Of a stretch of 64,000 nucleotides of DNA, positions 53,829 to 64,000 are shown piece by piece. Each line of letters starts with the position of its first letter. The stretch's first letter is position 1. Under the pieces are notes generated by a model. It was not told the DNA's origin and did no database searches. It saw only the letters and a list, made by a program, of their open reading frames with translations. This DNA comes from Chamaelirium japonicum (taxonomy: Eukaryota > Streptophyta > Magnoliopsida > Liliales > Melanthiaceae): the NCBI GenBank assembly GCA_947650365.1, contig OX393551.1, positions 1,632,001-1,696,000 of the forward strand, in the 5' to 3' direction. A program made the position numbers and the translations under genes.

Positions 53829-56800
53829 ACGAATGTATCCATTCTAATTTATTCATACGATCCATTCTAATTCATTCGTACGATCCATTCTAATTTCTTC
53901 GTATGATCTATTCTTATTCATTCGCACAATCTATTCTAATTCATTCGTACGATCCATTCTAATTCATTCGCACGATCCATTCTAATTCATTCGTACGATC
54001 CATTCTAATTCATTCGTACGATCCATTCTAATTCATTCGTACGATCCATTCTAATTCATTCGTACGGTATGATTCATTCTAATTCATTCGTACGATTCAT
54101 TCTAATTCAATCCATTCTAATTCATTCATACGATCCATTCTATTTCATTCGTACAATCCATTCTAATTCATTCGCACGATCCATTCGCATTCACTCAAAC
54201 GATCCATTCTAATTCATTCATACGATCCATTCTATTTCATTCGTACAATCCATTCTAATTCATTCATACGATCCATTCTAATTCATTCGTACGATCTATT
54301 CTATTTCATTCGTACAATCCATTTTTACTCAATCGTATGATCCATTCTAATCCATTCGCACAATCTATTCTAATTAATTCGTACGATCCATTCTATTTCA
54401 TTCGTACGATCCATTCTTACTCATTCGTACGATCCATTCTAATCTAATTCATTCATACGATCCATTCTAATTTATTCGCACGATCCATTCTAATTCCTTC
54501 GTATGATCCATTCTAATTCATTCGTACGGTATGATTCATTCTAATTCATTCGTACGATTCATTCTAATTCAATCCATTCTAATTCATTCGTACGATCCAT
54601 TCTAATTCATTCGTACGATCCATTCTTATTCATTCGTACGATTCATTCTAATTCATTCGTTCAATCCATTCTAATTCATTCATACGATCCATTCTAATTC
54701 ATTCTGACGATCTATTCTATTTCATTCGTACAATCCATTCTTACTCAATCGTATGATCCATTCTAATCCATTCGCACAATCTATTCTAATTCATTCGTAC
54801 GATCCATTCTATTTCATTCGTACGATCCATTCTTACTCATTCGTACGATCCATTCTAATTCATTTGCACGAAGGTATCCATTCTAATTCATTCGTACTAT
54901 TCATTCTAATTCCTTCGTATGATCCATTCTAATCCATTCGCACAATCTACTCTAATTCATTCGTATGATCCATTCTATTTCATTTGCACGAAGGTATCTA
55001 TTCTAATTCATACAATCCATTCTAATTCATTCATACGATCCAATCTAATTCATTCATACGATCTATTCTAATTCATTCGCACGAATGTATCCATTCTAAT
55101 TCATTCGTACGATCCATTCTAATCCATTTGTACGAATGTATTAGAATTAGAATAGATTGTGCGAATGAATTAGAATGGATCGTACTAATGAATTAGAATA
55201 GATTATGCGAATGAATTAGAATGGATCGTACGAATGAATTAGAATGGATCGTACGAATGAATTAGAATGGATCGTATGAATGAATTAGAATGGATCGTGC
55301 GAATAAATTAGAATGGATCGTATGAATGAATTAGAATAGATTGTGCGAATGAATTAGAAAGGATATATTCGTGCGAATGAATTAGAATAGATCGTACGAA
55401 TGAGATAGAATGGATCGTGGGAATGAATTAGAATGAATCGTACGAATGAGTAAGAATGGATCGTGCGAATGAATTAGAATGGATCATATGAATGAATTAG
55501 AATGGATCGTATGAATGAATTAGAATGGATCGTGCGAATCAATTAGAATGGATCGTATGAATGAATTAGAATAGATTGTGCGAATGAAATAGAATGGATT
55601 GTACGAATGAGATAGAATGGATCGTACGAATGAATTAGAATGGATATATTCATGCTAATGATTTAGAATGGATCATACGAATGAATTAGAATGGATTTAT
55701 TCGTGCGAATGAATTAGAATGGATCGTACGTATGAGTAAGAATGGATCGTACGAATGAATTAGAATGGATTGAATTAGAATGAATCGTACGAATGAATTA
55801 GAATGGATCGTACGAATGAATTAGAATGGATCGTACGAATGAATTAGAATGGATTGAATTAGAATGAATCGTACGAATGAATTAGAATGAATCATACCGT
55901 ACGAATGAATTAGAATGGATCGTACTAATGAATTAGAATAGATTGTGTGAATGAATTAGAATGGATCGTACGAATGAATTAGAAAGGATATATTCATGCG
56001 AATGAATTAGAATAGATCGTATGAATGAATTAGATTGGATCGTATTAATGAATTAGAATGGATCGTGCGAATGAATTAGAATGGATCGTACGAAGGAATT
56101 AGAATGGATCGTATGAAGGAATTAGAATGGATAGTACGAATGAATTAGAATGGATACCTTCGTGCAAATGAATTAGAATGGATCGTACGAATGAGTAAGA
56201 ATGGATCGTACGAATGAAATAGAATGGATCGTATGAATGAATTAGAATGGATCGTGCGAATGAATTAGAATGGATCGTACGAATGAATTAGAATGGATCG
56301 TACGAATGAATTAGAATGGATCGTATGCATGAATTAGAATGGATCGTGCGAATGAATTAGAATGGATCGTACAATTGAATTAGAATGGATCGTGCGAATG
56401 AATTAGAATGGATCGTACGAATGAATTAGAATGGATCGTATGAATGAATTAGAATGGATCGTATGCATGAATTAGAATGGATCGTGCGAATGAATTAGAA
56501 TAGATCGTACAAATGAATTAGAATGGATCGTACGAAGGAATTAGAATGGATCGTACGAATGAATTAGAAAGGATCGTATGAATAGATTGTGCGAATGGAT
56601 TAGAATGAATCATACGATTGAGTAAGAATGGATTGTACGAATGAAATAGAATAGATCGTACGAATGAATTAGAATGGATCATGCTAATGAATTAGAATTG
56701 ATCGTACGAATGAATTAGAATAGATTGTGCGAATGAATTAGAATGGATCATACGAATGAATTGGAATGGATACATTCGTGCGAATGAATTAGAATTGATC

Positions 56801-58110
56801 GTATGAATGAATTAGAGTGGATACATTCGTACAAATGAATTAGAATGGATCGTACGAATGAATTAGAATAGATTGAATTAGAATAGATCGTACGAATGAA
56901 TTAGAATGGATCGTACGAATGAATTAGAATGGATCGTACGAATGAATTAGAATGGATCGTACGAATGAATTAGAATGGATCGTATGAATGAATTAGAATG
57001 GATCATATGAATGAATTAGAATGGATCGTACGAATGAATTAGAATGGATCGTACGAATGAATTAGAATGGATACATTCATGCGAATGAATTAGAATGGAT
57101 TGTACGAATAAATTAGAATGGATCGTACGAATGAATTAGAATAGATTGTACGAATGAATTAGAATGGATCGTACGTCTAATTCATTCGTACGATCCATTC
57201 TAATTCATTCATACAATCCATTCTACTTCTTTTGCACGAATGTATCCATTCTAATTCATTCGTACGATCCATTCTAATTCCTTCGTACGATCCATTCTAA
57301 TTCCTTCGTACGATCCATTCTAATTCATTCCCATGAATGTATCCATTCTAATTGATACGTACGATCCATTCTATTTCATTCGTATGATCCATTTTTACTC
57401 ATTCGTACGATCCAATCTAATTCATTCATACGATCCATTCTATGATCCATTCTAATTCATTCGTACGTTCCATTCTAATTCATTAGCACGATCAATGCTA
57501 ATTCATTCGTACGATCCATTCTAATTCATTCGTACAATCCATTCTATTTCATTCGTACGATCCATTCTTACTCATTCGTATGATCCATTCTAATTCATTC
57601 GCACGAATGTATCCATTCTAATTCATTCGTACAATCCATTCTTACTCATTCGTAATGAATTAGAATGGATACATTCGTGAAAAAGAATTAGAATGGATTG
57701 TATGAATGAATTAGAATGGATCGTGCAAATAAATTAGAATGGATCGTGCGAATGAAATAGAATGGATCGTACGAATGAATTAGCATTGATCGTGCTAATG
57801 AATTAGAATGGAACGTACGAATGAATTAGAATGGATCGTATGAATGAATTAGATTGGATCGTACGAATGAGTAAGAATGGATCATACGAATGAAATAGAA
57901 TGGATCGTACGTATCAATTAGAATGGATACATTCATGGGAATGAATTAGAATGGATCGTTCGAAGGAATTAGAATGGATCGTACGAAGGAATTAGAATGG
58001 ATCGTACGAATGAATTAGAATGGATACATTCGTGCAAAAGAAGTAGAATGGATTGTATGAATGAATTAGAATGGATCGTACGAATGAATTAGTCGTACGA
58101 TCCATTCAAA
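53330..58110 (+). repeat. Large direct duplication, copy 1
   Basis: Pairs with about 59225-64000. Shared private markers include CATTATAATTC (53377 and 59270), GTATTAGAATTAG (about 55140 and 61016), GTACGTCTAATTC (57171 and 63185), CATTCCCATGAATG, and CGTAATGAATTAG (57651 and 63665). The offset is 5,893 at the start, 5,876 at 55-56 kb and 6,014 from 57.2 kb. Relative to copy 2 this copy has six extra units (138 bp) between the two CGTATGCATG sites at 56322 and 56460. Confidence 0.9.
53829..58092. repeat. R-F-R-F segment (first large copy)
   Basis: R 53829-55140, F 55141-57175, R 57176-57655, F 57656-58092. The block pattern is repeated one-for-one at 59713-64000. The R-to-F change at 55140 is GTATTAGAATTAGAATAG, and the F-to-R change at 57171 is GTACGTCTAATTC. 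Neither form is seen outside this pair of copies. No gene is visible. Confidence 0.87.
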
Positions 58111-61100
58111 TTCATTCGTACAATCTATTCTAATTCATTCGCAAGATCCATTCTAATTTATTCGTACAATCCATTCTAATTCTTTCGCACGAATGTATCC
58201 ATTCTAATTCATTCGTACGATCCATTCTAATTCATTCATATAATCCATTCTAATTCATTCGTACGATCCATTCTAATTCCTTCGTACGAATGTATCTACT
58301 CTAATTCATTCATACGATCTATTCTAATTCATTCGCACGATCCATTCTAATTCATACGTATGATCCATTCTAATTCATTCATATGATCCATTCTAATTCA
58401 TTCGTACGATCCGTTCTAATTCATTCGCATGATCTATTCTAATTCATTCATACAATTCATTCTTTTTCATTCGTACGATCCATTCTAATTCATTCGCAAG
58501 ATCCATTCTAATTCATTCATACAATCCAATCTAATTCATTCATACGATCCATTCAAATTCATTAATACGATCCAATCTAATTCATTCATACTATCCATTC
58601 TAATTCCTTCGTACGATCCATTCTAATTTATACGATCCATTCTAATTCATTCGTAAGATCCATTATAATTCATTCATATGATCCATTCTAATTCATTCGT
58701 ATGATCCATTCTAATTCATTAGTACGGTATGATTCATTCTAATTCATTCATACGATCTATTCTAATTCATTCGCACGAATATATCCTTTCTAATTCATTC
58801 GTACGATCCATTCTAATTCATTCGCACAATCCATTCTAATTCATTCGTACGATCCATTCTAATTCATTCGCACGATCCATTCTAATTCATTCATTCAATC
58901 CATTCTAATTCTTTTGCACGAATGTATCCATTCTAATTCATTCGTTCGATCCATTCTAATTCATTCGTACGATCCATTCTAATTCCTTCGTACGATCCAT
59001 TGTAATTCATTCGTACGATCCATTCTAATTCATTCGCACGATCCATTGAATTAGAATGGATACATTCGTGCGAATCTATTCAATTTCATTCGTACGATCC
59101 ATTCTAATTCATTCGCACGATCCATTCTAATTCATTCATACGATCCATTCTATTTCATTCGTACGATCCATTCTAATTCATTCGTACGATCCATTCTAAT
59201 TCATTCGCACAATCTATTCTAATTCATTCGTACGATCCATTCTAATTCATTCGCACGATCCATTATAATTCATTCGCACGAATGTATCCATTCCAATTCA
59301 TTCGTACGATCCATTCTAATTCATTCGCACGATCCATTAGAATGGATTGTATGAATGAATTAGAATGGATCGTATGAATGAATTAGAATGGATCGTGCGA
59401 ATGAATTAGAATGGATCGTACGAATGAATTAGAATGGGTCGTACGAATGAATTAGAATGGATACACGATCCAGATCCATTCTAATTCATTCGCACAATCT
59501 ATTCTAATTCATTCGTAGGATTCAATCTAATTCATTCGTACGATTCATTCTAATCCATTCGTATTCATTCGCATGGATTGAGTTAGAATGGATCGTACGA
59601 ATGAATTAGAATGGATCGTACGAATGAATTAGAATGGATCGTACGAATGAGTAAGAATGGATCGTGCGAATGAATTAGAATGGATCGTACGAATGAAATA
59701 GAATGGATTCGCACGAATGTATCCATTCTAATTCATTCATACGATCCATTCTAATTCATTCGTACGATCCATTCTAATTTCTTCGTATGATCTATTCTTA
59801 TTCATTCGCACAATCTATTCTAATTCATTCGTACGATCCATTCTAATTCATTCGCACGATCCATTCTAATTCATTCGTACGATCCATTCTAATTCATTCG
59901 TACGATCCATTCTAATTCATTCGTACGATCCATTCTAATTCATTCGTACGGTATGATTCATTCTAATTCATTCGTACGATTCATTCTAATTCAATCCATT
60001 CTAATTCATTCATACGATCCATTCTATTTCATTCGTACAATCCGTTCTAATTCATTCGCACGATCCATTCGCATTCACTCAAACGATCCATTCTAATTCA
60101 TTCATACGATCCATTCTATTTCATTCGTACAATCCATTCTAATTCATTCATACGATCCATTCTAATTCATTCCTACGATCTATTCTATTTCATTCGTACA
60201 ATCCATTCTTACTAAATCGTATGATCCATTCTAATCCATTCGCACAATCTATTCTAATTCATTCGTACGATCCATTCTATTTCATTCGTACGATCCATTC
60301 TTACTCATTCGTACGATCCATTCTAATCTAATTCATTCATACGATCCATTCTAATTTATTCGCACGATCCATTCTAATTCCTTCGTATGATCCATTCTAA
60401 TTCATTCGTACGGTATGATTCATTCTAATTCATTCGTACGATTCATTCTAATTCAATCCATTCTAATTCATTCGTACGATCCATTCTAATTCATTCGTAC
60501 GATCCATTCTAATTCATTCGTACGATTCATTCTAATTCAATCCATTCTAATTCATTCTTACGATCCATTCTAAGTCATTCGTACGATCTATTCTATTTCA
60601 TTCGTACAATCCATTCTTACTCAATCGTATGATCCATGCTAATCCATTCGCACAATCTATTCTAATTCATTCGTACGATCCATTCTATTTCATTCGTACG
60701 ATCCATTCTTACTCAATCGTACGATCCATTCTAATTCATTTGCACGAAGGTATCCATTCTAATTCATTCGTACTATCCATTCTAATTCCTTCGTACGATC
60801 CATTCTAATCCATTCGCACAATCTACTCTAATTCATTCGTATGATCCATTCTATTTCATTTGCACGAAGGTATCCATTCTAATTCATACAATCCATTCTA
60901 ATTCATTCATACGATCCAATCTAATTCATTCATACGATCTATTCTAATTCATTCGCACGAATGTATCCATTCTAATTCATTCGTACGATCCATTCTAATC
61001 CATTTGTACGAATGTATTAGAATTAGAATAGATTGTGCGAATGAATTAGAATGGATCGTACTAATGAATTAGAATAGATTGTGCGAATGAATTAGAATGG

Positions 61101-64000
61101 ATCGTACGAATGAATTAGAATGGATCGTACGAATGAATTAGAATGGATCGTATGAATGAATTAGAATGGATCGTGCGAATAAATTAGAATGGATCGTATG
61201 AATGAATTAGAATAGATTGTGCGAATGAATTAGAAAGGATATATTCGTGCGAATGAATTAGAATAGATCGTACGAATGAGATAGAATGGATCATGCGAAT
61301 GAATTAGAATGAATCGTACGAATGAGTAAGAATGGATCGTGCGAATGAATCAGTATGGATCATATGAATGAATTAGAATGGATCGTATGAATGAATTAGA
61401 ATGGATCGTGCGAATCAATTAGAATGGATCGTATGAATGAATTAGAATAGATTGTGCGAATGAAATAGAATGGATTGTACGAATGAGATAGACTGGATCG
61501 TACGAATGAATTAGAATGGATATATTTATGCTAATGAATTAGAATGGATCATACGAATGAATTAGAATGGATTTATTCGTGCGAATGAATTAGAATGGAT
61601 CGTACGAATGAGTAAGAATGGATCGTATGAATGAATTAGAATGGATTGAATTAGAATGAATCGTACGAATGAATTAGAATGGATCGTACGAATGAATTAG
61701 AATGGATCGTATGAATGAATTAGATTGGATTGAATTAGAATGAATCGTACGAATGAATTAGAATGAATCATACCGTACGAATGAATTATAATGGATCGTA
61801 CTAATGAATTAGAATAGATTGTGTGAATGAATTAGAATGGATCGTACGAATGAATTAGAAAGGATATATTCGTGCGAATGAATTAGAATAGATCGTATGA
61901 ATGAATTAGATTGGATCGTATTAATGAATTAGAATGGATCGTGCGAATGAATTAGAATGGATCGTACGAAGGAATTAGAATGGATCGTATGAAGGAATTA
62001 GAATGGATAGTACGAATGAATTAGAATGGATACCTTCGTGCAAATGAATTAGAATGGATCGTACGAATGAGTAAGAATGGATCGTACGAATGAAATAGAA
62101 TGGATCGTATGAATGAATTAGAATGGATCGTGCGAATGAATTAGAATGGATCGTACGAATGAATTAGAATGGATCGTACGAATGAATTAGAATGGATCGT
62201 ATGCATGAATTAGAATGGATCGTGCGAATGAATTAGAATAGATCGTACAAATGAATTAGAATGGATCGTACGAAGGAATTAGAATGGATCGTACGAATGA
62301 ATTAGAAAGGATCGTATGAATAGATTGTGCGAATGGATTAGAATGAATCATACGATTGAGTAAGAATGGATTGTACGAATGAAATAGAATAGATCGTACG
62401 AATGAATTAGAATGGATCATGCTAATGAATTAGAATTGATCGTACGAATGAATTAGAATAGATTGTGTGAATGAATTAGAATGGATCATACGAATGAATT
62501 GGAATGGATACATTCGTGCGAATGAATTAGAATGGATCGTATGAATGAATTAGAGTGGATACATTCGTACAAATGAATTAGAATGGATCGTACGAATGAA
62601 TTAGAATAGATTGAATTAGAATGAATCGTACGAATGAATTAGAATAGATTGTGCGAATGGATTAGAATGGATCATACGATTGAGTAAGAAAGGATTGTAC
62701 AAATGAATTAGAATGGATTGTACGTATATATTAGAATGGATCGTACGAATGAATTAGAATAGATTCTACGAATGAATTAGAATGGATCGTACGAATGAGT
62801 AAGAATGGATCGTACGAATAAATTAGAATGGATCGTACGAATAAATTAGAATGGATCATACGAATAAATTAGAATAGATCGTACGAATGAATTAGAATGG
62901 ATCGTACGAATGAATTAGAATGGATCGTACGAATGAATTAGAATGGATCGTACGAATGAATTAGAATGGATTGTACGAATGAATTAGAATGGATCGTACG
63001 AATGAATTAGAATGGATCATATGAATGAATTAGAATGGATCGTACGAATGAATTAGAATGGATCGTACGAATGAATTAGAATGGATACATTCATGCGAAT
63101 GAATTAGAATGGATTGTACGAATAAATTAGAATGGATCGTACGAATGAATTAGAATAGATTGTACGAATGAATTAGAATGGATCGTACGTCTAATTCATT
63201 CGTACGATCCATTCTAATTCATTCATACAATCCATTCTACTTCTTTTGCACGAATGTATCCATTCTAATTCATTCGTACGATCCATTCTAATTCCTTCGT
63301 ACGATCCATTCTAATTCCTTCGTACGATCCATTCTAATTCATTCCCATGAATGTATCCATTCTAATTGATACGTACGATCCATTCTTTTTCATTCGTATG
63401 ATCCATTTTTACTCATTCGTACGATCCAATCTAATTCATTCATACGATCCATTCTACGATCCATTCTAATTCATTCGTACGTTCCATTCTAATTCATTAG
63501 CATGATCAATGCTAATTCATTCGTACGATCCATTCTAATTCATTCGTACAATCCATTCTATTTCATTCGTACGATCCATTCTTACTCATTCGTATGATCC
63601 ATTCTAATTCATTTGAACGAATGTATCCATTCTAATTCATTCGTACAATCCATTCTTACTCATTCGTAATGAATTAGAATGGATACATTCGTGAAAAAGA
63701 ATTAGAATGGATTGTATGAATGAATTAGAATGGATCGTGCAAATGAATTAGAATGGATCGTGCGAATGAAATAGAATGGATCGTACGAATGAATTAGCAT
63801 TGATCATGCTAATGAATTAGAATGGAACGTACGAATGAATTAGAATGGATCGTAGAATGGATCGTATGAATAAATTAGATTGGATCGTACGAATGAGTAA
63901 GAATGGATCATACGAATGAAATAGAATGGATCGTACGTATCAATTAGAATGGATACATTCATGGGAATGAATTAGAATGGATCGTACGAAGGAATTAGAA
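58093..64000. repeat. Final segment (second large copy at its end)
   Basis: R 58093-59048, F 59049-59069, R 59070-59337, F 59338-59467, R 59468-59575, F 59576-59712, R 59713-61018, F 61019-63189, R 63190-63668, F 63669-64000. From about 59225 the order matches 53330 onward. The window ends inside F units, so the array continues to the right. No gene is visible. Confidence 0.86.
59225..64000 (+). repeat. Large direct duplication, copy 2 (cut by window end)
   Basis: Second copy of 53330-58110. It lacks the 138-bp expansion seen at 56322-56460 but has about 276 bp (12 units) extra near 62640-62915, where a second CGATTGAGTAAG module and a run of AATAAATTAG units sit. A further 12 bp is gained near 63850 through a truncated unit (CGTAGAATGG). 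Otherwise it differs by scattered substitutions. Its right end is not seen. Confidence 0.9.

Larger units (their letters stand above)
1..64000. repeat. 23-bp satellite array filling the window
   Basis: A 23-bp unit (GAATG, AATTA, GAATG, then GATCGTAC on the F strand) repeats from the first base to the last, roughly 2,780 copies by length. Successive units can be read directly, for example GAATGA starts at 65 and 88. The unit holds a GATC site, a GTAC inside the palindrome TCGTACGA (CGTACG is a BsiWI site) and an internal direct repeat of GAATG. The commonest variants change the octamer to GATCGTGC, GATCGTAT, GATCATAC or GATTGTGC, or change AATTA to AAATA or AGTAA. Units of 15, 18 and 28 bp are interspersed. 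No stretch longer than about 30 bp fails to resemble the unit. This is typical of eukaryotic heterochromatic satellite DNA; the family is not one I recognise. The ends lie outside the window. Confidence 0.98.

Noticed and set aside
1..64000. CRISPR array
   Set aside because: Units are contiguous with no unique spacers, and they reverse orientation.
1..64000. Human satellite II/III (CATTC/GGAAT pentamers)
   Set aside because: CATTC and GAATG words are present, but always inside a fixed 23-bp unit with TCGTACGA, which is not the simple pentamer repeat. I would not assign a host on this.
1..64000. Telomere repeat
   Set aside because: No TTAGGG- or TTTAGGG-like tract is seen, and telomeres do not alternate strand.
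1..64000. Heat-shock elements (nGAAnnTTCn) in or at the flips
   Set aside because: GAA words in the unit are 4 and 6 bp apart in the same direction, and the junctions give TTC-4-GAA or TTC-6-GAA, not the required 2-bp spacing.

Overview
The whole 64-kb window is one satellite DNA array. I see no gene, RNA gene, transposon or other unique sequence in it. The basic unit is 23 bp. On the strand I call F it reads as the pentamers GAATG, AATTA, GAATG followed by the octamer GATCGTAC; the same unit read from the other strand (R) starts GTACGATC and continues CATTC, TAATT, CATTC. 64,000/23 gives roughly 2,780 units. The unit is about 35% GC (8 of 23 bases) and carries two CpGs inside the palindrome TCGTACGA. 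Sheer size, absence of coding sequence and a decay pattern that looks like CpG deamination suggest heterochromatin (pericentromeric, subtelomeric or similar) of a eukaryote that methylates CpG. I cannot name the organism from this sequence.

The array is not a simple head-to-tail run. It flips between F and R more than 100 times: I count about 130 blocks, from about 20 bp to 2.9 kb, with block edges good to about 15 bp. The longest blocks are R 8912-11804, F 15945-18573, F 48685-50930 and F 61019-63189. Finely shuffled zones lie at 4.2-5.6 kb, 11.8-15.9 kb, 22-25.7 kb, 39.5-41.2 kb and 51-53.8 kb. The flips use a small set of recurring junction sequences. The two commonest F-to-R junctions have asymmetric centres, and each is found in both orientations, so junction-bearing DNA has been copied in inverted as well as direct form.

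Above the 23-bp level there are longer copies. The largest is a repeat of about 4.8 kb (about 53330-58110 and 59225-64000, about 5.9 kb apart, cut by the window end). Others are 1-1980 with 14812-16705; 33430-34970 with 38590-40130; a three-copy segment at 31.2, 44.8 and 47.4 kb; a tandem pair at 23.9 and 24.8 kb; 30140-30600 with 32164-32620; and 6860-7255 with 46575-46975. Length differences between copies are often exact multiples of 23 bp. Shorter multi-unit modules recur on both strands with fixed internal spacing, the remains of a higher-order repeat.

The nine open reading frames of 61-95 codons are by-products of the repeat: three 23-bp units make 23 codons, and an ORF appears wherever the single stop per cycle is mutated. 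Copies were compared by eye; identities were not computed.
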